Positions 35,690-44,737 of a DNA stretch of 64,000 nt are shown piece by piece (position 1 is the first letter of the stretch; each line of letters opens with the position of its first letter). This DNA is from Pararobbsia alpina_A. GTDB taxonomy: Bacteria > Pseudomonadota > Gammaproteobacteria > Burkholderiales > Burkholderiaceae. Both the position numbers and the translations under genes were made by a program. The notes under the pieces are model-generated. The model was given only the letters and a program-made list of their open reading frames with translations. It was not told the origin of the DNA and searched no databases. The stretch spans positions 930,001 to 994,000 of the forward strand of contig NZ_OZ221288.1 of NCBI RefSeq assembly GCF_965118125.1, written 5' to 3'.

Positions 35690-38600
35690 TCACCAGCTCC
35701 ACCGCAGCCCCGCGTTGCCCTGAACCGTCTCGCGATGTGGGCCGTTGACGTTCGTGGTGTAGCCGAACGTGGCATATACACTGCCGTGCAGGGTCACACG
35801 AGCGGCGATGCCGAGTTCGCATTCGGCGGCGGTGGATGCAACACTCGTTGTGAGTACCGTGTTGTTGGCGTACGTGACGCTATCGGTGCCGCCGAAAGTC
35901 CGCCATAGATTCATTCGCAGATAGGGCAGCCAAACCGCGCCCATCGTCTCCAGGCTTCCTGAAAACCGTATTCCGATGCGTCCGATCACACCGCTGTCCG
36001 CATGAAATGCAACGGTCGAGATACCGTCGTCCAGGCCGTTGATCGACTCGTGTTGCCAGATCACTTGTGCCTGCGGCTCGACAACGATTCCGTTCAGGAT
36101 CGGTAGCGTGATCCCTACGGGAAGCCCACCTTCGATTGAAACCGCCTGCGCATGTCCGTGCGTACCTGCACCCACGCCTTCATGGGACATCGGGTCGATG
36201 GTCATCGTACTGCCCATCAGTACGGTATCGGTGTACCAACCGCCCGGCCCGATATGCGTCCAATACGCGCCGAGGCTGTAGCTGTCGATTGAGAGGTTTC
36301 CGGCGGCGTAACCCGGAAAACCCAGCGCGAATCCACTGGCATCTCCGTACGCACGTGCAACGCCCAGGAATGCGCCGACGTGATCCCGGTGCCCATTCGC
36401 GCTTGTATCAGCGAACACATCGTGTCCGACCTGAACACCGCCGATCGTGCCGCTGAAATCCGGACTCGCAGCCCCTCCCGTTGCAAACGATGTGTGCTCA
36501 CCCCAGGCTCTGACCCACGCAGCGGGCAATACGCCCTGCTCATCGAGCAAAGTCTGATCTCCGTGCCGATCGTGAAACGTGTCGAGCGTGTCGACCATCA
36601 TGGCTCGGGCGAGCCCGGGCACCCCGGCATATACCGGGACTTCCATTCGATACAGAGGAATCGGCGCCGAGCCTGCCGGAGGGGCGGGGGGCAACGGCGG
36701 CGTACCCGCCGCGGCGACGGGCGCAGCGAGCGGCATTGAATTGCCGGATTCCGACGCAGGCTCCGGTATCTGCATCGGAGCCACACTTGAGCGCAGGTAC
36801 CAGTTGTCCGTTGTATTCGCGCTCACTCCGCCCTTGAAGAGATCGTAGACGTAAGCCCCGGCGGCAAGCCGGCCCGGTAGCGAAAATGCACCGCCCGTCG
36901 TCGAAGCTCCGTTGATCGCTTGCACCACGAGAATCCCGTCATGCTGAGTCAGCGCGCCACGTCCGTCGAGATTCGTCACGCCAAGTGTTGTCGAGCCGGA
37001 TCCGGTCCCCTGCGACACAACCAGCTTGTCGCTTGCAGCGCCGTCTGCCCCGAGAACGGTCTGCAGAAGCAGTCTGCCGTTCTGCCCGACGTAGTTGCCG
37101 TTGATCACCAGCGCGTCCGTCGTGCTCGTTCCACCGTTCGTGAGATCGATCGTGCCGGCGTTGTTGACCGTGACGCGCTGGCCGGCGACGGCCGGCGAGA
37201 TCGACGGATCGCCGAAGCCACCTGAGAAAAGCGTGCTCGTCGCATCGATATTTAATGTTCCTGTACCAACGCCTGCGTTGCCAAGCGTCAGACCTCGAGC
37301 ATCCAGCGTGAGTGCGCTCGCGTTCGACACATTAATCATCGTCCAGTTTGAAAACCGGCTCGCACCACTGACCTCGGTACCGTCGAGTGTCAGTGTTCCC
37401 GTTCCTGTTGCACTTGCGAGACCCGTCAATCCGGACAGATTGGCATCCGTCAACCCCGTCAGCGTTGCAACGTTATTGGCCCCGGCCAGCGTCACGTTCC
37501 CGACGATCGTGCCACCGCTTGTCCACATCAACACATCGGACGGCCCGGATATCGTGGAGATCCCCGAACCGATCACCCCGCCCGTCAGGGTGATCGTGTT
37601 GGACCCGCCACCGAGATTGACGACACCCGACGTCGATCCCGCCGACATCGTGAATTCGTCGTTTCCTGCATCGGTCTGAACTGCAGCGACCGGTCCGCTG
37701 AGCACACCGCTGTTGTTGATCGTTACCTTGCCATTGCCCTGCGCCTGGATGGCGATGTAGCCCGACGAGACAATCGAGCCGCTATTCGCGATCGTTGCCG
37801 GGCCGCCGACAAAGATACCAACGCCGAATGCAGTGACAGCGCCTGCGTTTCGGATCGATCCTCCGCCGTTCGCGATCACGCCGTCGGATTGGGGGACCTC
37901 GATACGCGCACCCCCGCCATTCACGAACGTTACCGGGCCATTGAAGAACGCACCCGCGCTTTGCTGGCCCGTCACGCTCAGCACGCCATAGTTTGCCGCG
38001 ATCACAGGGTCAATGTTGAGTGCAACCATGCCTGCGCCGCCTGTGCCGGGCACATCGATCGTGCCGTTGTTGACCAGCGTTGCAGTTCCTGTGCCGTAGG
38101 GCACATTGCCCGTGATATCGCCAGTCGAATACAACCCGGCACCGGCGAATCCGTTCGACTCGATCAGGCCATTGTTGATCACCATGTCGTTCGGCGACGC
38201 AGCGACCATTCCGTACGATCCTGTGCCGAGCGTCAAGATGTGGCCGTCGTTAACGAGCAGACTACCCCCCGGCCCCTGAAAATCGTTCATGGCGTTCGAG
38301 TTCGTGCCGCTCGTCTGCATCACGCCCGACGCCTGATTGATCATGGTCACGGCGGCCGCACTGTTGAACATCGCCTCGGATTGCGTACCGGTCGTCGTGA
38401 TCGTCCCTGCGTTGATCAGCACGTTATGACCTGCGCCCGTGCCCTGAGACGAAATCGCATCAAAGAAGTCGGCCGTTTGCCGCAACGTGCCCTGATTGGT
38501 CACCGTACTTTGATCGAGCACGAAGACCACGTTGCTGTTGCCGACGTCCAGTTCGGCTCCCGGCAGGATGTTGACGGTAACGTGCGTGCTGCCTGGCGTC

Positions 38601-38782
38601 GCAGCGATGCCGGTCGTGTCTGGATTCGGGGCGCTTGAGTCGCAGGTCACGGTCTGGCCGGTCGACGGCGTGACGTTATCGCAAGCCGCGAACGTGCTTA
38701 GACACCGGACGAGCAGCAGCAGCCCGACGCTCGGGCGGACCATCGGCCGTGCCAGCGACGACGCAAGGTGGACGCAATACAT
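35690..38782 (-). CDS. Autotransporter outer-membrane beta-barrel protein
   Basis: The 1030 residues start with a signal-like segment (SVGLLLLVRCLSTFAAC). A passenger of about 650 residues follows, with many short Asn/Gly/Thr repeats (for example NSGVLSGPVAAVQT, GGGSNTITLTGGVIG) of the beta-helix type. A Pro/Ala-rich linker (PPLPPAPPAGSAP) comes next, then a C-terminal autotransporter barrel of about 270 residues ending in the aromatic GLRWSW. The barrel inserts in the outer membrane and exports the passenger. The start is supported by GGAGGA upstream. No protease motif is visible in the passenger, so an adhesin-like surface role is inferred. It converges with the oxidase operon three bases away. 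Confidence 0.9.
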   Translation of the reverse strand: MYCVHLASSLARPMVRPSVGLLLLVRCLSTFAACDNVTPSTGQTVTCDSSAPNPDTTGIAATPGSTHVTVNILPGAELDVGNSNVVFVLDQSTVTNQGTLRQTADFFDAISSQGTGAGHNVLINAGTITTTGTQSEAMFNSAAAVTMINQASGVMQTSGTNSNAMNDFQGPGGSLLVNDGHILTLGTGSYGMVAASPNDMVINNGLIESNGFAGAGLYSTGDITGNVPYGTGTATLVNNGTIDVPGTGGAGMVALNIDPVIAANYGVLSVTGQQSAGAFFNGPVTFVNGGGARIEVPQSDGVIANGGGSIRNAGAVTAFGVGIFVGGPATIANSGSIVSSGYIAIQAQGNGKVTINNSGVLSGPVAAVQTDAGNDEFTMSAGSTSGVVNLGGGSNTITLTGGVIGSGISTISGPSDVLMWTSGGTIVGNVTLAGANNVATLTGLTDANLSGLTGLASATGTGTLTLDGTEVSGASRFSNWTMINVSNASALTLDARGLTLGNAGVGTGTLNIDATSTLFSGGFGDPSISPAVAGQRVTVNNAGTIDLTNGGTSTTDALVINGNYVGQNGRLLLQTVLGADGAASDKLVVSQGTGSGSTTLGVTNLDGRGALTQHDGILVVQAINGASTTGGAFSLPGRLAAGAYVYDLFKGGVSANTTDNWYLRSSVAPMQIPEPASESGNSMPLAAPVAAAGTPPLPPAPPAGSAPIPLYRMEVPVYAGVPGLARAMMVDTLDTFHDRHGDQTLLDEQGVLPAAWVRAWGEHTSFATGGAASPDFSGTIGGVQVGHDVFADTSANGHRDHVGAFLGVARAYGDASGFALGFPGYAAGNLSIDSYSLGAYWTHIGPGGWYTDTVLMGSTMTIDPMSHEGVGAGTHGHAQAVSIEGGLPVGITLPILNGIVVEPQAQVIWQHESINGLDDGISTVAFHADSGVIGRIGIRFSGSLETMGAVWLPYLRMNLWRTFGGTDSVTYANNTVLTTSVASTAAECELGIAARVTLHGSVYATFGYTTNVNGPHRETVQGNAGLRWSW

Positions 38783-39050
38783 GCGTTTCGTCCTCCGACG
38801 GCACGCCGTGCTTCGACCGTCGGACAGGCAGACCGCTCAGTCGCATCCGCGGTACCGCACGCGTACATGCACAATATCGAGCACATGCGGGCATCAGAGA
38901 GGACTGCGCAGACAAGCGTATTGAGCCCGGTGCCCGATCGTAGAACAAGGACGCAGTTACCGGAACGATCCGAGCCCCGCTAATCCGATGCGTCCCATTC
39001 AGTCGAACGCTAAGCATCGATGGAAGGGATTGGGGCTTACCGCGACGGCC

Positions 39051-40211
39051 TCACTCCGGCCAATGCCAGGCCGGTTTGTCGAGGGGATGTTGTCCGGAAA
39101 CGGACGTCCCCTCCTCGTCCTTCTCGAGCACGATCGTGTTGGCGTCGTCGGCATCGTCCAGCGCGGCAGCAAGCCGTGTCGAATGCGTCACCACCCAGAG
39201 TTGTGACGTGCGAGAGGCTTGTTTGATCAAGCGTCCCAGTGCCGGTAACAGATCGGGATGCAGACTCGACTCCGGTTCATTGAGCACCATGAGTGTCGGA
39301 GGACGCGGCGTCAGCAATGCGGCGACCAGCAGCAAATATCGCAACGTGCCATCCGACAACTCGGCAGCGTTCAGTGGCCGGAGCAGGCCGCGTTGCTGCA
39401 TCTTGAGCGTAAAGAGTCCGCCCATCTCGTACTCGACGTCGATACGCGAGCCGGGAAAGGCATCGTCGATGGCTTCGTGCAAAGCTTCGTGATCGCCGAT
39501 TTCGAGAATGGTCTGCACAGCGGCCGCAAGGTCGCGTCCGTCGTGATGTAGCACGGTCGTCCGTGTGCCCAGTTGAGGCTGGCGCGCAGGCGCATCGACA
39601 TCGGTGCGGAAATGATCGTAGAACCGCCAGTTGCGCAACGTTTCGCGGACACCGAACACCTCGGGGCGTTGACTGTCCCTGCCGATCTGGTCGAACAGGC
39701 TCTCGTACGCAGGCAAGCCTTGCGTCAACACCGACCACTCGCGTCCTGCCTTCGCACGCACCAAGGCATTCTGCCGCTCGACGAGTGCGCCCGCTTGACG
39801 CAGGAACGGGCCGGCCCAGATGCTTTCCGTCTTGAAGACCGGGTCGAGGTTAAACGCAGTGTTTTCTCCGGGAATCGGCAAGCCGAGTGTCACGGCATAG
39901 CCGAAGTGTTCACCGCTGAAACCCAGCTTGAGTCTCACGGGGCCATGATTGTTTCGCTGCAGGGGACGTTCGCCACGACGCATCCCCGCCGTCACCACGC
40001 TCGGTCCGGCCCAGAACACAGAATTCAACCCGCCTTCGCGTGCGAGAGGTCCGATAAGCCCGCCGTTGGCTGTCTCAGCCAGCAGTCGCATCGCCCGATA
40101 GAGATTGGATTTCCCCGTACCGTTCGCTCCCGTCACGACATTGAGTCGCGACAACGGCACAACAACGTCTTTGATCGAACGGTAGTTATGGATCGCAAGA
40201 GTCTGAATCAT
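39051..40211 (-). CDS. AAA ATPase of the RecF/SMC/AAA_21 type
   Basis: The 386 residues have an N-terminal RecF-like start (LAIHNYRSIKDVVVPLSRLNVVTGANGTGKSN; Walker A at 28-36). A variable middle follows, then an ABC-type signature (ELSDGTLRYLLL), a Walker B-like LMVLNEPESSLHP and the VTHS switch. Walker B has Asn where the Mg-coordinating Asp is usual, although the catalytic Glu is present. Such orphan ATPases occur as single genes or with nucleases in DNA repair or phage-defence systems. No nuclease partner is found here and the C-terminus has no TOPRIM domain. It stands alone, 163 bases after metI. Confidence 0.85.
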   Translation of the reverse strand: MIQTLAIHNYRSIKDVVVPLSRLNVVTGANGTGKSNLYRAMRLLAETANGGLIGPLAREGGLNSVFWAGPSVVTAGMRRGERPLQRNNHGPVRLKLGFSGEHFGYAVTLGLPIPGENTAFNLDPVFKTESIWAGPFLRQAGALVERQNALVRAKAGREWSVLTQGLPAYESLFDQIGRDSQRPEVFGVRETLRNWRFYDHFRTDVDAPARQPQLGTRTTVLHHDGRDLAAAVQTILEIGDHEALHEAIDDAFPGSRIDVEYEMGGLFTLKMQQRGLLRPLNAAELSDGTLRYLLLVAALLTPRPPTLMVLNEPESSLHPDLLPALGRLIKQASRTSQLWVVTHSTRLAAALDDADDANTIVLEKDEEGTSVSGQHPLDKPAWHWPE

Positions 40212-40374
40212 GGCACTCGGCACCAAAGCAATGCACCGACGATACCTGATTTGGGGTTCGGGCGGTCGCCGACGCCAATCGGTGCACGCTGTTTCATCGA
40301 CTCAATCGACGCGCCCGCCCACACGACGATTCGGCTTCCAGCGCGTGACACGTTCCGCCCACGCGCGACATCGC

Positions 40375-41049
40375 TTAACCCGGCTGCCGCCTCGTACGGC
40401 GCGTCAACGTACCGACGACGTGGTCGCCGAGTACTTGCAGCGCATACACCAGGATCAACAGCAGGACGACCGTCACGACCATCACATCGGTCTCGAAGCG
40501 TTGATACCCATAGCGCACGGCAAGGTCGCCTAGCCCTCCGCCACCGATCACACCTGACATCGCGGTGTAGGACACCAGCGCAATCGCGGTCACGGTCGTC
40601 GCACCGACAAGACCGGGCAACGCCTCGGGCAGAATGATCCGCCACACGATTTGCGCGGTGGTCGCACCCAGCGTTTGTCCTGCTTCGATCTGCTCGCGAT
40701 CGATTTCACGCAGCACGTTCTCGACAAGACGCGCGAAGAACGGCGCCGCACCGACAACAAGCGGCGGAATCGCGCCCGCGACCCCGATCGACGTGCCCGT
40801 CAACACCAGCGTTAGCGGAATCATCACGATCAGCAAAATGATGAAGGGCAATGACCGCAACACGTTGATGACGAGCGACAGCACGCCATACACCCTGCGC
40901 GAAGCATAGAGTCCGCCCGGCAGCGTCATATACAGCGCAAGCCCGAGCGGAAGCCCGAGCAGCAGAGTAAAAAAAAGCGACCCTCCAAGCATCTGAAGGG
41001 TCTCAATCCCCGCATGGCCGATTTCCAGCCAATCCACATTCGAAAACAC
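40375..41049 (-). CDS. metI: Methionine ABC transporter permease
   Basis: The 224 residues have five or six helices. The permease EAA loop (EAGQTLGATTAQIVWRIILPEALPGLV) contacts the ATPase. LPFIILLIVMIPLT and SGVIGGGGLGDLAVRYGYQRF are typical of MetI. The start is a GTG with GGGGA six bases upstream, and the longer frame upstream overlaps metQ. It lies 28 bases after metQ in the same operon. No metN ATPase gene is in the window. Confidence 0.9.
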   Translation of the reverse strand: MFSNVDWLEIGHAGIETLQMLGGSLFFTLLLGLPLGLALYMTLPGGLYASRRVYGVLSLVINVLRSLPFIILLIVMIPLTLVLTGTSIGVAGAIPPLVVGAAPFFARLVENVLREIDREQIEAGQTLGATTAQIVWRIILPEALPGLVGATTVTAIALVSYTAMSGVIGGGGLGDLAVRYGYQRFETDVMVVTVVLLLILVYALQVLGDHVVGTLTRRTRRQPG

Positions 41050-41077
41050 GCAACGTCCCCGCTCAAAGCAATTCGGA

Positions 41078-41869
41078 TCAGAAAGCAGGAACCACCGCGC
41101 CCTTGTACTTTTGCTCGATAAACGCGCGAACGTCCGGCGTCTGCAGCGCAGCGACGAGCTTCTTGACGGCGTCGCTATTCGCATTATCCTGGCGCGCGAC
41201 GATCAGGTTCGCATAGGGCGATTGACTGTCTTCGATAAAGAGCGCGTCCTTCGTCGGCACGAGATGCGCATCGAGCGCGTAGTTCGTGTTGATCAGCGCC
41301 AGATCGACCTGATCCAGCACGCGCGGTAGCGTCGCCGCTTCAAGCTCCTTAATCTCGAGATGCTTCGGGTTGTCGACGATATCGTGCGGCGTTTCAAGAA
41401 TATTGGTCGGGTCCTTGAGCTTGATCAGGCCGTTCTTTTGAAGCAGCAACAAGGAACGTCCGACATTGGAGGGGTCGTTCGGAATCGCCACCACCGCACC
41501 GTCCTTGAGTTCGCTGGCCGACTTGACCTTGTGCGAATACGCGCCAAACGGCTCGACATGCACCGGCGCCACAGAAATCAGGTGCGTGTGATGGTTCTTG
41601 TTGAACGCATCCAGATACGGCTGATGCTGGAAGTAATTGACATCGATACGCTTTTCTTCGACCTGGAGGTTCGGCTGAATGTAGTCGGTGAAGACACGGA
41701 CTTGAAGATCGACGCCCTCTTTCTTGAGTACCGGCTTGATATGTTCGAGGATTTCCGCGTGCGGCGTGGGGCTGGCTGCGACGGAGAGCGTCTCTTCCGC
41801 ATAGACGGAGGATGCGGCGAGCGCGGACAGCGCGAGGGTGCTCAACAACCGGGACAGAGTGTGTTTCAT
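41078..41869 (-). CDS. metQ: Methionine ABC transporter substrate-binding protein
   Basis: The 263-residue precursor has a type I signal peptide (HTLSRLLSTLALSALAASSVYA). The NlpA/MetQ family pattern follows: SPTPHAEILEHIKPVLKKEGVDL, NYFQHQPYLDAF, IPNDPSNVGRSLLLL and NTNYALDA. It has no lipobox, so it is probably a soluble periplasmic protein. It binds D/L-methionine or a related compound and delivers it to MetI. It is first in a two-gene operon (metQ-metI), reversed from the common metN-metI-metQ order. Confidence 0.92.
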   Translation of the reverse strand: MKHTLSRLLSTLALSALAASSVYAEETLSVAASPTPHAEILEHIKPVLKKEGVDLQVRVFTDYIQPNLQVEEKRIDVNYFQHQPYLDAFNKNHHTHLISVAPVHVEPFGAYSHKVKSASELKDGAVVAIPNDPSNVGRSLLLLQKNGLIKLKDPTNILETPHDIVDNPKHLEIKELEAATLPRVLDQVDLALINTNYALDAHLVPTKDALFIEDSQSPYANLIVARQDNANSDAVKKLVAALQTPDVRAFIEQKYKGAVVPAF

Positions 41870-42051
41870 AGGCGAGTCCATCTCTTATAAAAATGTAATC
41901 CGACGCTGCACCACGCGGGATCGCCCCGTGTCACGCATCGGCGGTGCGATCGGCACCGTTTGAGGGACTCGACTATAGCGACGGCTCGCTCCCCGGCGAA
42001 CCAATGATTCTTGCGATTCAAATACGAAAAAACGTTATTGACGGCGATCGC

Positions 42052-42555
42052 TTACCCGGCCGTCATGGGGCCGCTGCCTTTCGTCGATAGTGTGCGCGCA
42101 CGGCGTGCGGACTCGTGACACGACGCACCTACACCGTCGTCGCTGTTACGCTTGAGCGCTGCCTCGACTTCCGAAGCACGAATCATGGCCTTCGCATTGG
42201 AAGGCAACGGGCGCAGCGGAATCGGCCGATAAACCAGGTCGCCGCGCGAGATGGCATCGCCGCTCACGGCGCATTGCCCCCTGCCCGACGCGCGCCCCAC
42301 GCGCCATATCTGGCAGATGTAGTTGCACATCGTCGAGTCACTCCAGTCGACGACGATCGTCACCTCGGTCAGTCGCTCGCGCACGAAGACCTGTGCGTTT
42401 TCGTGTGAGCGCTCGAACGAGACATTGCGGCGCGGGTCGCCATAGCGAAGCAGGCTCGCACGTTTGGCTTCATAGCCGTGCCGCAATACTTTGCCGGTGG
42501 GGCGAGTCAGGAGATACACGGTTTCCAGCCAGGGATCGAACGTCTTGGTCAGCAT
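42052..42555 (-). CDS. DUF3331 domain-containing protein
   Basis: The 167 residues share the core CQIWRVGRASGRGQCAVSG-AISRGDLVYRP ... NAKAMIRASE with the protein at 29220-29627, with the same spacing of Cys, Trp, Gly and the GDxxYRP motif. The N-terminal part (KTFDPWLETVYLLTRPTGKVL) is longer. AAGGA precedes the ATG. It lies upstream of metQ on the same strand, 182 bases away. Function unknown. Confidence 0.75.
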   Translation of the reverse strand: MLTKTFDPWLETVYLLTRPTGKVLRHGYEAKRASLLRYGDPRRNVSFERSHENAQVFVRERLTEVTIVVDWSDSTMCNYICQIWRVGRASGRGQCAVSGDAISRGDLVYRPIPLRPLPSNAKAMIRASEVEAALKRNSDDGVGASCHESARRARTLSTKGSGPMTAG

Positions 42556-42836
42556 GATGTACGTCCTTCGATAGCGGTGCGTGGGATGATGAACACGCCG
42601 ATGGCGGTGTTCCCTCAGTCACCCTATTGGACTGCATCGCGATCCATGCTTCAAACCCGATCGGGTATGCCATTAGTCCGTTCTCGTATGGAAGACGGAT
42701 ACGAACGTATGGCTTTCAGAATCCATGCGGTGGGCCGCTCTATGCTGCGGCCCGCGTGCTCATATCGAGGTATATCCATTCATACGCGAGCAGCGCAAGT
42801 CTCCGACATGATGGCGCTCCCCGGCAGAAGACCGGG
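42556..42836. other. Intergenic region, nothing recognised
   Basis: About 280 bases lie between the DUF3331 gene and the end of the DUF2269-like gene. It is slightly less GC-rich than its surroundings, with no supported open frame, repeat or clear terminator. Confidence 0.45.
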
Positions 42837-43310
42837 TCATAACGACGGCTTGGACACCATCAGCCAGAAAACGGCGAGCATCGCGGCAAACGCGGGATAT
42901 CCAAGCCATTCCCAGTATTGCGCGTACGCCCAGTATTTGGAAGGCAACACGGTGTCCTGACGCGACAGCGCTTCCGATGCCATATTCTCCATGCCAATCT
43001 GGAGCCATACGACCGGGAGCCAGCACAGGCCGGCGAACACATACAGACCGACCGCGGCGACGATCCAGGGTGTAGTCCAGGGCCAGCCCGCCATATGAAC
43101 GAGCCATAGCCCCGAAACAGGTTGAATGACCACAGCGGGCGTCGTGAACCAGTAATCCGCTCGCACCACGAAGCGGGCTACGAGTGTGATCGCGATCACA
43201 TTGCGTGTGCGGTTCACGCAGAACAGATAGAACGCGGTGCCGAATCCGGTCCCCACCAACACGACGGACGATACGACATGCAGCGTCTTGATCAACAGGT
43301 AGAGACTCAT
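42837..43310 (-). CDS. DUF2269 family membrane protein
   Basis: The 157 residues form four helices: SLYLLIKTLHVVSSVVLVGTGFG, a second TTPAVVIQPVSGLWLV, a third PWIVAAVGLYVFAGLCWLPVVWLQI, and a last AMLAVFWLMV. The KxLHVxSS start is typical of DUF2269. Its ATG overlaps the stop of the upstream SDR-DoxX gene (ATGA), with GGAGG upstream, so it is the second gene of a coupled operon under the shared 20-base operator at 44659-44678. An inner-membrane role is likely; the function is unknown. Confidence 0.85.
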   Translation of the reverse strand: MSLYLLIKTLHVVSSVVLVGTGFGTAFYLFCVNRTRNVIAITLVARFVVRADYWFTTPAVVIQPVSGLWLVHMAGWPWTTPWIVAAVGLYVFAGLCWLPVVWLQIGMENMASEALSRQDTVLPSKYWAYAQYWEWLGYPAFAAMLAVFWLMVSKPSL

Positions 43311-44563
43311 GAGCGAGTTTCCTCCATGGAAAGGACGGCCAACGACGCCAGAATGGGCGCGTTCTTCAGGATCGGCCCGAACGGGTGATAGAGGTACTCG
43401 GGCAGCGCGAAGGCAACGATGACGGAGTACATGGCAATAAGGCTTGCCTGCGCCCACCACAATCGCTTTCCCGGGCGCACTAGCGTCAGCACCCCCAGCA
43501 CGGCATCGACGCATATCGACGCGTAAAGCAGGCCAAGTGCGGTCACGCCAGTGACGTGCACGCGCTCCAGCAGCGCGAGACTGTCGGCATGGGGATAAAT
43601 CCACGCGCAACAGATCGCCGTTCCGAGCCACACAATCGCAAGCGCGATACGAAGACACATCATTCGCCACACATCGAGGGCATCGGAACGCAACGATCCG
43701 GCTTCCGAAGACGACACAAACGATTCGATGCCTGCAGGGAGGTGGCCCAGGAGGCTCGCCGTCGCAGCGACATCGCCCGTATTCCCCTGTTGGAGCATGT
43801 GCCAGGTGTCACGTGTCAGCATCGATCCGGGCAAGCGGTCACCCAGCGAAGCGCTCAGATCAATCATCCACTTCGGGATATCAACTCGCCATGCACGAGA
43901 CATTCCCATCGATGCCCGATAGGTGGCAAGCATGTCGCGATACGCCAGCTCCGTTGCACCGACAAGATCGTGCACGCCCCGATGCGATCGGTCCGAATCA
44001 ACGAGCGTCACGACGACGTCGGCAAGATCATCAATATGAATGGGCCGCACCGTTTGATGGCCGCCATCCGGCAGCGGATGGACCGGCAACGCCGCGATCG
44101 TGCGGAAGAAACGGGACGAAGCCCCGCTGACCCCGTAGACCAGGGCGGGTCGGAGGACAGCGTGGTCGACGGGTAAAGCTCGAAGAGACTCGTCGGCGCG
44201 TCGCTTGCTCTCGAAGTACGCCGTGCTGCCCGTCTGTGCACCAAGCGCCGAGATCTGGACGATGCGCTTCACGCCTGCATGCGCGGCGGCTTCGAATAAA
44301 GCGGCAGGTGCCCGGTGATGGATGCGATCAAACGTCTGCCCGTTGCGCTCAACGAGAATCCCGACGGCGTTGATGACGATATCGACGCCGCACAGCCTTG
44401 ACGCCCAATCGCCCGGTTCAACGTCGGTTGTGAAATCCATCGCCATCTCGTCTGTTTGACGCGAGTCACGCACGCCTTTGATGACGCGGTGACCGCGGTT
44501 CATCAGCGCGGTGCAAAGCGCCTGCCCGATAAAACCATTCGCGCCGCATACCAGAACCTTCAT
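43307..44563 (-). CDS. SDR family NAD(P)-dependent protein with C-terminal DoxX-like membrane domain
   Basis: The 418 residues begin with an extended-SDR/NmrA or NDUFA9-like domain (about 1-290): KVLVCGANGFIGQAL (dinucleotide loop), NAVGILVE, and YFESKRRADE in the place of the YxxxK. A DoxX-like domain of four helices follows (about 320-418: RIALAIVWLGTAICC, VTALGLLYASICVDAVLGVLTL). Such fusions are known, and the enzyme part probably acts on a membrane-associated or quinone-related substrate, which is inference. GGGGGAG precedes the chosen ATG. It heads an operon with the DUF2269 gene, and the 20-base operator lies 96 bases upstream. Confidence 0.85.
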   Translation of the reverse strand: MKVLVCGANGFIGQALCTALMNRGHRVIKGVRDSRQTDEMAMDFTTDVEPGDWASRLCGVDIVINAVGILVERNGQTFDRIHHRAPAALFEAAAHAGVKRIVQISALGAQTGSTAYFESKRRADESLRALPVDHAVLRPALVYGVSGASSRFFRTIAALPVHPLPDGGHQTVRPIHIDDLADVVVTLVDSDRSHRGVHDLVGATELAYRDMLATYRASMGMSRAWRVDIPKWMIDLSASLGDRLPGSMLTRDTWHMLQQGNTGDVAATASLLGHLPAGIESFVSSSEAGSLRSDALDVWRMMCLRIALAIVWLGTAICCAWIYPHADSLALLERVHVTGVTALGLLYASICVDAVLGVLTLVRPGKRLWWAQASLIAMYSVIVAFALPEYLYHPFGPILKNAPILASLAVLSMEETRS

Positions 44564-44658
44564 GGCGAACTCCCCCTTTTCGACCGCAGCGTCGCGGGGC
44601 TCGGTCGCTGATGGAACGCAGGTGCTCAAAGGCATTTTTTATTCCCCCAATTACAGTT

Positions 44659-44678
44659 ATTTCTGTACTCACAGAAAT
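44659..44678. promoter_or_regulatory. Operator copy 1 (ATTTCTGT-N4-ACAGAAAT)
   Basis: This perfect 8-4-8 inverted repeat (spacer ACTC) lies between the SDR-DoxX operon and the end of the regulator gene, in the promoter region of the operon. The same arms recur at 45344-45363 (perfect) and 45294-45313 (one mismatch), all around the GbsR/MarR-type gene. Confidence 0.82.
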
Positions 44679-44688
44679 TTAAAAGCGT

Positions 44689-44711
44689 AAAAAAGGGCGA
44701 ACGTATCGCCC
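44689..44711 (-). terminator. Rho-independent terminator of the GbsR/MarR-type gene
   Basis: On the minus strand GGGCGA-TACGT-TCGCCC is followed immediately by six T, about 27 bases after the stop codon. The strong form separates the regulator transcript from the SDR-DoxX operon downstream on the same strand. Confidence 0.85.
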
Positions 44712-44737
44712 ATGCCGCCCGACTACGACGCGAGTCC

